Positions 1 through 6,128 of a DNA stretch of 20,253 nucleotides are shown here, in pieces. The notes beneath the pieces are model-generated. The model had not been told where the DNA came from. It saw nothing but the letters and a program-made list of their open reading frames with translations, and ran no database searches. The stretch's first letter is position 1, and every line of letters starts with the position of its first letter. Both the position numbers and the translations under genes were made by a program. This DNA is from a virus, in the IMG/VR virus record IMGVR_UViG_3300046559_000035, positions 1 to 20,253 of that record; one strand, given 5' to 3'.

Positions 1-127
1 GTTCGGCTGGCGTAACGCTAGCATTTTCTAGCGTTACTCAGAGCGAACGCTTAAAAGTTATCCACAGGCTTAGCGTTACTGTAGCCGAACGCTAAATGAC
101 CACCTAGCGTTCCCATAGCGAACACCC
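1..127. repeat. Cluster of 24-bp imperfect dyad repeats (iteron- or operator-like)
   Basis: Several copies of a 24-bp element with half-sites TAGCGTT and AACGCTA separated by 10 bases are visible. One copy lies at 29-52 (last base differs) and one exact-arm copy at 71-94. A third is cut by the left edge, with its right arm at 14-20. A degenerate copy lies at about 105-127. The edge copy and the 71-94 copy agree at nearly every visible base when one is reverse-complemented, so the units have a direction. The edge copy and the 29-52 copy face each other, giving a perfect 9-bp inverted repeat at 12-20/29-37. Such arrays bind replication initiators, partition proteins, recombinases or repressors. 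Which applies cannot be decided from this window. Confidence 0.75.
58..66 (+). promoter_or_regulatory. DnaA box, perfect consensus
   Basis: TTATCCACA matches the high-affinity bacterial DnaA-binding consensus exactly. It sits between two of the 24-bp dyad repeats and about 65 bases left of an A+T-rich stretch (131-157). A single 9-mer can occur by chance, but its position inside a repeat array makes a role in replication or DnaA-responsive regulation plausible. Confidence 0.5.
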
Positions 128-130
128 GCA

Positions 131-157
131 AAATTATCGATAAACTCTATTATGTCA
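131..157. other. A+T-rich stretch beside the repeat array
   Basis: This short stretch is strongly A+T-rich in otherwise GC-rich DNA. It contains ATCGAT and a TATTAT hexamer at 148-153 that could serve as a -10 box. No good -35 hexamer is seen 16-18 bases upstream. It could be a DNA-unwinding element next to the iteron-like repeats, or part of a promoter for the plus-strand gene at 240. The rest of 158-239 shows nothing recognisable. Confidence 0.35.
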
Positions 158-239
158 ACCGCGAAAAAAGTTCTGCTCGTCTGATGAAAGGCCGGTAACA
201 TCTGACAAAACCACCTTGGCCCAAAGACCGAGAACCAAA

Positions 240-389
240 ATGAACGAAAACATCGGGGAAGTCGCCGCCATCCAAGAAGCGGCGCAGCAGGACGTTCGTG
301 AAACAGAAGTGCAAGCGACCGATAGGCCGCCCGCACTCGATCACATGCCGCCCGGCCTGATGATGCGCTACATGGCGTGGCGTGATTAG
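240..389 (+). CDS. Small plus-strand protein of unknown function (49 aa)
   Basis: I do not recognise this protein. The frame begins MNENIGEVAAIQEAAQQ and ends MMRYMAWRD. It is acidic and glutamine-rich in the first half, with no membrane segment or cysteine. Codon choice resembles the neighbouring phage genes. It is the only plausible gene on the plus strand in the left end. It lies downstream of the dyad/DnaA-box cluster and converges on the fibre gene, overlapping its last four bases. The ribosome-binding site is weak (a purine-rich stretch around 225-234), which lowers confidence. It could be the last gene of an early or replication operon read rightwards, or a chance frame. Confidence 0.45.
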   Translation: MNENIGEVAAIQEAAQQDVRETEVQATDRPPALDHMPPGLMMRYMAWRD

Positions 390-1291
390 CGAACCCGGCG
401 CGCTCGGATGAAGCCGTTACACGTCATCGTGCTAACGGTGAATGTCGACTGAGCGACCGCGTAGACCGTCGTGGTGCTGGCGAGGCTGACGCGCACCGTC
501 GGCGAGTTCTGAACCTGCGCAGCGCCGGCCGGGAAGCTGCTTGCGAGCTGCACATAGCCGCCCGTATTCGAGCCCGGCAGCGTGGCCGACGTCGTGTTGA
601 CGCCCGTTGACAGGATCGACGGCACGGTTGAGCCAGCCGGAACGAACGTGACAACCGCCGACACATCCCAATCGCCGGCCGGCAGGCTGATGCTGGTCGC
701 ATTGCCGGGCGTCGCCGTCGTCAGCGAGGTTCCTGCCGTCGAGTTCGTCAGATATTCGCCGACGATGCCCGATGCCGCGTTGTTGTTCGTCGCGGTGCCT
801 GACACGTCTGCCGATGTCAGCAGCCGGAAAGCCGGATCTGCGCCGATGCCGCTACTGGCGAGCACCGTGCCGGCTGCGCCGATCGATGCCGCAGCGAATG
901 CCGTGCCACCGCCCTGCCCGAGCACAACGCTATGTGCCGGGAATGAGTTCTGACCAGTGCCGCCGTTGACAACCTGGATCGCCGACGCCCCGAGCACAGC
1001 AGCGAGCGCGGCCGCCTGCGTCGTGGCGCCAGTGCCGCCGTGCGCAATATCGACGGTCGGAAGATCCGCCACCACGAGCGATCGGAAACTAGGCGCAGCA
1101 GAGCCGCCGCTAGTCGGACCGGCAAAGACGGTATTAGCCGTCTGCGTGGAGATCGCGCCCTGAAACGCCGTCACGGCTAATTGGACATCGCGCAAGCCGA
1201 CCGGCTGCGTCGGGTCGTAGCAATGCAGGACGCCACCAGCCGGCGCGACTGACTCGGCGGGAAGCTGGTTAAGACTGATGGTATTTGCCAT
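386..1291 (-). CDS. Tail fibre-like protein (301 aa)
   Basis: This is probably a virion fibre or adsorption protein. The sequence is low in charge and rich in G, A, S, T and V. It carries fibre-type glycine motifs: GGTGATT near residues 85-91 and GGTGQNS near 110-116. A segment around 61-78 (APSFRSLVVADLP) is of a type common in phage side fibres. The C-terminal 120 residues look beta-rich and end in a basic RARRVR. No head-binding domain of the tailspike type is seen, so attachment to the virion is unclear. It is the last late gene, 24 bases after the 3TM holin gene. The ribosome-binding site is weak, and the start was chosen because MANTI is the first in-frame ATG. Specificity cannot be predicted. 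Confidence 0.7.
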   Translation of the reverse strand: MANTISLNQLPAESVAPAGGVLHCYDPTQPVGLRDVQLAVTAFQGAISTQTANTVFAGPTSGGSAAPSFRSLVVADLPTVDIAHGGTGATTQAAALAAVLGASAIQVVNGGTGQNSFPAHSVVLGQGGGTAFAAASIGAAGTVLASSGIGADPAFRLLTSADVSGTATNNNAASGIVGEYLTNSTAGTSLTTATPGNATSISLPAGDWDVSAVVTFVPAGSTVPSILSTGVNTTSATLPGSNTGGYVQLASSFPAGAAQVQNSPTVRVSLASTTTVYAVAQSTFTVSTMTCNGFIRARRVR

Positions 1292-1315
1292 TTATTGCGC
1301 TCGTAAAAAGATCGT

Positions 1316-1858
1316 TTAACCGCGGTTGTCGGTGTTGATGCGCGGGTCTGCCTGTGCTTTCCCGCGGAAGAACGATGCGACACCGAGCACGGCGCCGATC
1401 GTCAGCGTCAGGTCGGTAGAGAGGGAAACCGGCTGCACATGGAACAGCGGCAGGACGAACAGCGAAATGATGTAGAAGCCGAACGTGAAGCCGATAAACG
1501 GGCGCCAGGTGTACGAAGGCCAGTGATCGGACTTCGCCTCGCTCTGCATCGTGTCGTTGACGTCGCCGATCGCGTCAGAACCGGCCTTAATGCTCGCCTG
1601 CTCGGTTGCCGCGGCAATCTGCGCCATCTGAACCTTGAAGTCGTTGTCGGCCTTCTGAAGCGCTGCAATGGCGTCCGGAGACAGACCGGCTTGAATCGCC
1701 TGCGTCACCTGGTCGGACGTGCCGTCCTGATGCCCGAGCACCGCGCTACTCACCGCGCGCAATGCGGCGCCCGCGACCATGCCGGCCGGGCCGCCTACGA
1801 CAGACAGAGCCGTCGCCAATGTCGGCGCAACGCCGCCGAGAATCGACTTCCAATCCAT
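1316..1858 (-). CDS. Holin of the 3TM superfamily (180 aa)
   Basis: This is likely an inner-membrane lysis protein. Residues 6-36 form a hydrophobic, glycine/alanine-rich helix. A charged, helical middle (about 45-110) follows. The family-type motif WPSYTWRP at 113-120 then leads into two clear membrane segments at about 121-139 and 149-165. The layout and length fit the 'Holin_3TMS' group known from gene-transfer-agent and phage lysis cassettes. The gene begins one base after the lysozyme stop, and AAAGGGG upstream could serve as its ribosome-binding site. A second, unrelated holin-like gene lies just upstream of the lysozyme. One may therefore be the timing holin and the other an antiholin or accessory, and the sequence does not say which. 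Confidence 0.75.
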   Translation of the reverse strand: MDWKSILGGVAPTLATALSVVGGPAGMVAGAALRAVSSAVLGHQDGTSDQVTQAIQAGLSPDAIAALQKADNDFKVQMAQIAAATEQASIKAGSDAIGDVNDTMQSEAKSDHWPSYTWRPFIGFTFGFYIISLFVLPLFHVQPVSLSTDLTLTIGAVLGVASFFRGKAQADPRINTDNRG

Positions 1859-1859
1859 G

Positions 1860-2312
1860 TCAGACCCCTTTGCGCATCATGTCGGCGAGGCGTTGCGCCC
1901 TGCCCTTTACTTGAGTGGCCCACGTCGAGTTGAGCAGTTCATTCGCGGAGACGTCGTATTTGCCCTGGCGAGCCGCCGTGAGCGCTTTCACGAACCCGAG
2001 CAGGCGCGTTATCCCCATGTTGAAACAAAGGTTTGCTATGACACGCTGACGCACGTCGTTAAGATCACGCCACCACTGCAGGTTGCGGTCGAGATCGTGG
2101 AATACGTCTTCAAGGTCATCGCCGAGCAGCGAATTGACCTGCGTGTCGTTCAGCGGAGGCTTCCACCCAATCGTGAGTGGCTTGCTATCCATGTTGTGAC
2201 CCACGCCGATAGTCCAATTTGGCGGATTTGCCGTATCCAGATACGGCAGATACCGAACGCCTTCATCGCGTCGCAGCTCGGCGATCAGCGTTTGAAGATT
2301 TTGGTTATTCAT
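1860..2312 (-). CDS. T4-type lysozyme, glycoside hydrolase family 24 endolysin (150 aa)
   Basis: This is a muramidase that cleaves the MurNAc-GlcNAc bond of peptidoglycan at lysis. The catalytic triad of the T4 lysozyme family can be placed by spacing and context: E17 in RRDEG, D26 in PYLD, and T34 in WTIGVGH. The length of 150 residues is typical. There is no N-terminal signal or membrane anchor (it starts MNNQNLQTLIAEL), so it should stay in the cytoplasm until a holin opens the membrane. The start codon overlaps the end of the upstream holin gene by eight bases, and the downstream 3TM holin gene follows after one base. This is a compact translationally coupled lysis unit. Confidence in the family is high. 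Confidence 0.93.
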   Translation of the reverse strand: MNNQNLQTLIAELRRDEGVRYLPYLDTANPPNWTIGVGHNMDSKPLTIGWKPPLNDTQVNSLLGDDLEDVFHDLDRNLQWWRDLNDVRQRVIANLCFNMGITRLLGFVKALTAARQGKYDVSANELLNSTWATQVKGRAQRLADMMRKGV

Positions 2313-2493
2313 TGACGGGCTTTCCCCTCTTCAGCCGCTTTATGGCCGAATACAGTTGCACTGCGGTATATGCGATAGACAGCACGAGCAGCATTCGCGG
2401 AAAATTGACGTCACCCCAGGCCAGCGCGGTGACGATCCATGAGGGCGTGGTCTTTACCACCGACCCGATTACTGCGGATGCTTCTGATTGCAT
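2305..2493 (-). CDS. T7-type (class II) holin-like protein (62 aa)
   Basis: This is a small membrane protein with the look of phage T7 gp17.5-type holins. It has a polar and weakly hydrophobic N-terminus, a hydrophobic segment at about residues 33-49 containing IAYTAVQ, and a basic tail (KRLKRGK). The T7 holin has a very similar IAYTVVQ core, to my recollection. The frame is open farther upstream to 2583, but that extension reads through the terminator hairpin at 2511-2532 and the end of the preceding gene. I therefore start at the ATG at 2493, which has GGGGA a few bases upstream. Together with the overlapping lysozyme this forms a standard holin-endolysin pair. Confidence 0.72.
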   Translation of the reverse strand: MQSEASAVIGSVVKTTPSWIVTALAWGDVNFPRMLLVLSIAYTAVQLYSAIKRLKRGKPVNE

Positions 2494-2503
2494 CGGTTTC
2501 CCC

Positions 2504-2532
2504 GAAAAGAAAGCCGCCTCTGTGGGCGGCTT
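2504..2532 (-). terminator. Rho-independent terminator after the 56-aa gene
   Basis: An 8-bp perfect stem (2511-2518 with 2525-2532) with a 6-base loop is followed on the minus strand by TTTCTTTTC-type sequence. It starts five bases past the stop of the 56-residue gene. The holin ribosome-binding site follows almost at once, so there is no space for a separate holin promoter. Confidence 0.7.
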
Positions 2533-2536
2533 GGGT

Positions 2537-2707
2537 TTATGCCTTCTGGCTGAGGTCTTGTTCGATCGCATCGATCGTTTCAAGCGCGGAATACAGGCCC
2601 AGCAGGCTCTTTTCGGCCTCCTCCTTCATTCGCACGCCGTCAGCCAAAAGCGACTTGGCTTGCGAAATCTGGTTGTTCAAAAATGCGCGTCGTTCGTTGA
2701 AATTCAT
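2537..2707 (-). CDS. Small helical protein of unknown function (56 aa)
   Basis: I do not recognise this protein. It begins MNFNERRAFLNNQISQAK and ends IEQDLSQKA. It is predicted to be almost wholly helical with regular leucines and many charged residues, so a small coiled coil or helical hairpin is likely. There is no membrane segment or signal peptide, so it is not an obvious holin or spanin. It has a good ribosome-binding site (AAGGA about seven bases before the ATG), which overlaps the end of the tailspike gene nine bases away. A terminator follows directly. Its position between tailspike and holin could mean a lysis regulator or a spike-related factor. That is inference. Confidence 0.68.
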   Translation of the reverse strand: MNFNERRAFLNNQISQAKSLLADGVRMKEEAEKSLLGLYSALETIDAIEQDLSQKA

Positions 2708-2716
2708 GTCTTATCC

Positions 2717-4204
2717 TTAGAATGCGTGATCGGCTGCTGCAAGGTCGAAGTAGCCGCGCCGGTCGTACGTCGAGCCGTTATAGACCCACAGTTCGATAGC
2801 GTTGGTCGCCACGTTGAACTGCATAAAGGCAAAGCTGCCGAAGCCCAGCCGCTGATCGCGCATGTGAATTGCGCATTGATTCGGGCCGGTGCCATACGAA
2901 GCAGCGGCCTTCAGTCCGACGTCGAGCCCAATGCCGCCCGGCGTGATGCCGGTTCCATCGGTCGATGCGCCATACTTGAAGTTGATAAGCGTCTGCGGCT
3001 GCGCCTGAATGTCGATGCCGATGTGATCGACAGAGAACGTTTTCATGTAAATGCCGGTGCGCCACTGGTTGGCAACGCTGCCGCTGGCAATGCCATGCGC
3101 GAAAGTGTTCTTGTTCGGGCCGAACGAGATATTCCAGACACCGCACGTAAAGGGCGCAGTCGTCGGGAATGTGTCGTTGTAGGTGTAATCGCTGCCCGAA
3201 TAGTTGTATGTGTCGACTTCGAAGCCGGTAGCCGTCACAGCGTGGTTGTGCGCCCATGCCTCCGTGTACAAGCCCCACACCGCGCCGCTGCTCACGCCAT
3301 GCGCCGACGATGCCAGCCCGACCGATTGCGCCGCGCCGCTGGTCGACTGGTCCTCAAGGTAGAAGTACCCGCCATAGAGCCAGCCAGTGCCGCCCGGAAG
3401 CCGCTTGTGCGTGACGTAGAGCGCCGGGATCAGGTTCGCCGCGGTGTCGCCTGACACCGACTTGTCGACGCGCTGAATGTAGGCGGTCGGCGTCGTGCCG
3501 TCCGTGGTCGGATTGGCCGCCGTGCCATGCCACACGGACATGCGCTTGCTGACGTTCGGCGTTGCGTTGTACGTCATCGACGACGCTTGATGCGCGAGCG
3601 TGCCAGTGCCAGAGAGCGATGCGCCGCCCGAGAACTGCCAATTGATCGTGCCGGGCCCGGCCGTCACGTTCGTATTCAACAGATACGTGCCGTCAGGGAT
3701 GAACACGTTAAGCACGGTGCCGGCCGCGCATGCGTTCTCGGCGGCCTGGAATGCGGGACTATCGTTCGTCGCGCCATCACCCTTCGCGCCGAAATCCTTG
3801 ATGCTGATCCGCTCGGCGTTCTTCTGGTGCTGGTTGCGCGATACGGCGCCGGAATACGGCTGCTTGACCGCGACCAGCGCATCGCCATTGCCGACAAGCG
3901 ACGGATCGGCGAGGTTCGACTGAAACAGCACGAAACCCGAGTCGGCCGACTGTACGACCTGATCCCAAATCGTCACGCCCGCGGAGTTCTGCACCACTTG
4001 GCGGAACGAGCCCGATCCCCAAATGACCGCCTGGCCGTTGGAGTCGAGCACGACCGGGTTCGTGTTCGGGACAGTGCCGGACGAGTCCTGATACGTGTTG
4101 ACCGGGTTCGTCGTGCCGGGCGCGTAGTAAAACACTTGACCACCGGCCAGTGGCGCCCCGTTGCTGTCGATGAACTGGGATTTCCCCAAAGGCAAAATTT
4201 GCAT
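2717..4204 (-). CDS. Tailspike / receptor-binding protein (495 aa)
   Basis: This is probably the trimeric tailspike that attaches to, and may cleave, a host surface polysaccharide. Residues 1 to about 85 resemble a P22-type head-binding domain in layout: D-NGAPLAGG, a DPVN-like NPVNTYQD segment, VVLDSNGQAV, and VTIWDQVV. A neck at about 109-132 (DALVAVKQPYSGAVSRNQHQKNAE) leads to the beta-helix entry motif ISIKDFGAKGDGATND at 133-148, typical of pectate-lyase-like phage spikes. The remainder is glycine-, aromatic- and asparagine-rich and beta-type. Catalytic residues cannot be assigned. GAGG lies five bases before the ATG. Two terminators stand immediately upstream, leaving no room for a promoter. 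Confidence 0.85.
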   Translation of the reverse strand: MQILPLGKSQFIDSNGAPLAGGQVFYYAPGTTNPVNTYQDSSGTVPNTNPVVLDSNGQAVIWGSGSFRQVVQNSAGVTIWDQVVQSADSGFVLFQSNLADPSLVGNGDALVAVKQPYSGAVSRNQHQKNAERISIKDFGAKGDGATNDSPAFQAAENACAAGTVLNVFIPDGTYLLNTNVTAGPGTINWQFSGGASLSGTGTLAHQASSMTYNATPNVSKRMSVWHGTAANPTTDGTTPTAYIQRVDKSVSGDTAANLIPALYVTHKRLPGGTGWLYGGYFYLEDQSTSGAAQSVGLASSAHGVSSGAVWGLYTEAWAHNHAVTATGFEVDTYNYSGSDYTYNDTFPTTAPFTCGVWNISFGPNKNTFAHGIASGSVANQWRTGIYMKTFSVDHIGIDIQAQPQTLINFKYGASTDGTGITPGGIGLDVGLKAAASYGTGPNQCAIHMRDQRLGFGSFAFMQFNVATNAIELWVYNGSTYDRRGYFDLAAADHAF

Positions 4205-4218
4205 GTGGCCTCAAAAAC

Positions 4219-4242
4219 AAAAAGGCCGCACAATGGCGGCCT
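4219..4242 (-). terminator. Terminator directly before the tailspike gene
   Basis: A 7-bp perfect stem (4223-4229 with 4236-4242) has a 6-base loop and is followed on the minus strand by TTTTTGTTTTT. It is the second of a tandem pair. Its T-tract ends about 10-15 bases from the tailspike start codon and abuts that gene's ribosome-binding site. Confidence 0.78.
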
Positions 4243-4250
4243 AGAATGAG

Positions 4251-4274
4251 AAAAGCCCGCACTGTGGCGGGCTT
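4251..4274 (-). terminator. Terminator after the ejection-protein operon
   Basis: An 8-bp perfect stem (4253-4260 with 4267-4274) has a 6-base loop and is followed by TTTTCTC on the minus strand. It lies about 100 bases past the stop of the gp16-like gene and is the first of a tandem pair with the hairpin at 4219-4242. It likely ends or attenuates the long neck and ejection operon. Confidence 0.78.
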
Positions 4275-4286
4275 AAGGGGATGTCA

Positions 4287-4493
4287 ATGAATAGCGATCA
4301 GTTTTGGCGAATGATCTTTACGACCGCCTGCATTGCGGCGCTCTCAGTCGCATACCCGAAACTCAAGGCCATATTCCTACTGGCCTGTGAGCGCTCGGAG
4401 GAGCGCATTGGACGCCGGCGCGGCGATTGGGACCCCGTAGCGCGTAAGCGCATTCCCTACTGGTGCCGCGAACGCGGGACGCGAAGTAAGTAA
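4287..4493 (+). CDS. Possible small membrane protein on the opposite strand (68 aa)
   Basis: This is a low-confidence candidate. The frame from the ATG at 4287 has a good ribosome-binding site (AAGGGG six bases upstream), a hydrophobic segment at about residues 9-34, and a very basic, arginine-rich tail (RIGRRRGDW, WCRERGTRSK). The first 90 bases lie in an otherwise empty gap between the ejection gene's end and the terminators. The last 117 bases run antisense through the 3' end of the ejection gene, whose frame looks real there. No promoter is visible, and the hairpin at 4251-4274 lies directly upstream. It could be an independently expressed add-on gene or a chance frame; arginine-rich tails are common in antisense frames of GC-rich genes. 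Confidence 0.28.
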   Translation: MNSDQFWRMIFTTACIAALSVAYPKLKAIFLLACERSEERIGRRRGDWDPVARKRIPYWCRERGTRSK

Positions 4494-6128
4494 CGCTTGC
4501 GCGGCCTTCTGGCCCGCTGCGGTGTACGGCAAAGCGCCCGCACCTATCGCCGCAGCAAGCGGAGCGGTGTAGGCGGGGACGAACGCATGACCGAGTGCAG
4601 CCGGGCCCATGAGAGCCAGCAGCGATCGGCCGGGCGTCCCTGAGTCGGGATACTTAGACCCCAGCACAGACTGGCCGGCGCTCGAAAAGTCCTGCATCAG
4701 CGCATTGCCTGTTGCAGTCGCGCCCTTGCCTGCCGACTTGTCCGCGCCTCGCACGGCATTGTTAAGTTGCGCCGCCGTAAATACGCCATCATTGTTCATC
4801 GCCCCCTGCGACCCGGCCGCGCCACGCAGCCGCACAAAATTTGCGTAAGCTGCATTCGCCTTCGTCAGATCCTGTACGGCATCGGCGGCGTTGTTCCGCG
4901 GCAACGACGATTCAACGATGTTCTTGATTTCGCCGATCGCCTGCCCGAGCTGCTGATTGTCGAATGAAGGATCGCCAGTGAGCCCGCGCGAGATACGGCC
5001 GAGTTCGCTTTGCACCCCCTTGAGCGTGGCGCCGTCCATCGTGCCCTGCGGCGACAGCTTGCCGGCAACCTGCGTTTTCAGGACGTTCATGAACTGCTGC
5101 TGCTGCGCAGCCGGCAACGACTGCGCCATCTGCGTGAGGTTGCCGAGGTCTGATTGAAACTGTGCATCCGGCTTGAACGTCAGTTTCGACAGCGCGCCGT
5201 CGTAGGCGTCACTGATGGTCTTTTGAACCGCCGCCACGCCTTCATTGCCGACAGGCCCGGAATACTTCTGGCCGAGCGGCGCAAGAACCTGATCGTATGT
5301 CGCCTTGTTGAAGCCCTGCACCGCACGCTGCTGGCCGTTCTTTATCATGTCGCCGAGAAACGGCACGCTCGTCAGCTTCGCCTCGGTGCGCGCTGCTGCG
5401 CCGCCGAGAATCTGGCCGGGCGTCAACGGAACGCCCGCATCGAGCAGCTTGCGTTGCGCCGCGCCAATCGTCGGCGATACCGCGCTTCCGATAGCGCTGA
5501 CTAGCGGGTTAGCAACGGCGCCGACTGCTGCGCTCGTTCCGACCTGCGAAGCCTTCTGTTGCGCGTAAGTGTCGCCCGCATTCGTGACTGGAGTAAGCAA
5601 GCCGCTTGCGGCGCCCGACAAAGCGCCGGCGCCAGCCTTGGCAAGCAAGCCGCCGCCAGCGCCGGCCGGAAGCGCCATCAGCGGAGCGCTGCCAATAACG
5701 TTGCCAGCCGCCCGGCCGAGGTCAATGCCGGAGCCGCCCTGCGCCGCGCGCTGCTGCGCATACTGCGCGTCTTGAGACTGAATCGTCTGATCGACTTGCG
5801 GGACCGCGGCGTTAATGTCCTTTGCGAACTGTGAATCCGGCGCGATCTTATCGGCGAGCCATGCGCCGCCGTGAACCATCGATTGAACGCCGCCCTTGAT
5901 GACGTCGCCAATACCCATCGTCACGGAACCCGGCGTTTTCCATTGCCCGCCTTGCGGTGCGGCCGGCGCAGATGGCGAGGGCGCGGCCGGCGCATCCTTA
6001 GCCGACATGACGCTATTTGCCATGTCGAGCAAAGGATCGCCGGTAGGCTTGGCGGCCGATCCGGCAGCCGTCGAGACGGCTTTGCCAGATTGCACCGCGT
6101 TCGCCATATCGAGCAGCGGATCTGCCAT
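4377..6128 (-). CDS. Ejection protein in the P22 gp16 position (583 aa)
   Basis: This is probably a virion protein released into the host with the DNA. It is rich in A, G, Q and S with few charged residues. The octamer DPLLDMAN occurs twice, at residues 3-10 and 31-38, followed by a proline/alanine linker (about 44-58). Several glycine/alanine-rich hydrophobic stretches (about 140-210 and 505-580) could contact membrane. Residues 220-450 look helical and more soluble. No lysozyme or transglycosylase motif is visible. It is the third of three consecutive large proteins after a gp14-like gene, exactly where P22 places gp7, gp20 and gp16, and its start follows the previous stop with no gap. The function rests on position and composition, not on clear sequence identity. 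Confidence 0.72.
   Translation of the reverse strand: MADPLLDMANAVQSGKAVSTAAGSAAKPTGDPLLDMANSVMSAKDAPAAPSPSAPAAPQGGQWKTPGSVTMGIGDVIKGGVQSMVHGGAWLADKIAPDSQFAKDINAAVPQVDQTIQSQDAQYAQQRAAQGGSGIDLGRAAGNVIGSAPLMALPAGAGGGLLAKAGAGALSGAASGLLTPVTNAGDTYAQQKASQVGTSAAVGAVANPLVSAIGSAVSPTIGAAQRKLLDAGVPLTPGQILGGAAARTEAKLTSVPFLGDMIKNGQQRAVQGFNKATYDQVLAPLGQKYSGPVGNEGVAAVQKTISDAYDGALSKLTFKPDAQFQSDLGNLTQMAQSLPAAQQQQFMNVLKTQVAGKLSPQGTMDGATLKGVQSELGRISRGLTGDPSFDNQQLGQAIGEIKNIVESSLPRNNAADAVQDLTKANAAYANFVRLRGAAGSQGAMNNDGVFTAAQLNNAVRGADKSAGKGATATGNALMQDFSSAGQSVLGSKYPDSGTPGRSLLALMGPAALGHAFVPAYTAPLAAAIGAGALPYTAAGQKAAQALLTSRPAFAAPVGNALTRYGVPIAAPASNALLRALTGQ

Noticed and set aside
1-127. CRISPR-like array
   Set aside because: The repeats differ in orientation and spacing, are dyads of 24 bp with internal variation, and have no regular spacers or cas genes.
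76-344. Two minus-strand frames in the left end
   Set aside because: They overlap each other, the dyad/DnaA-box region and the more protein-like plus-strand frame at 240. They have aromatic/arginine-rich sequence without ribosome-binding sites.
2494-2583. N-terminal extension of the T7-type holin
   Set aside because: It would read through the terminator and the end of the preceding gene; a better start with a ribosome-binding site is at 2493.
2219-3454. A 411-codon plus-strand frame across the holin, 56-residue and tailspike genes
   Set aside because: It crosses several well-supported minus-strand genes and a terminator, and has the low-complexity look of an antisense shadow.
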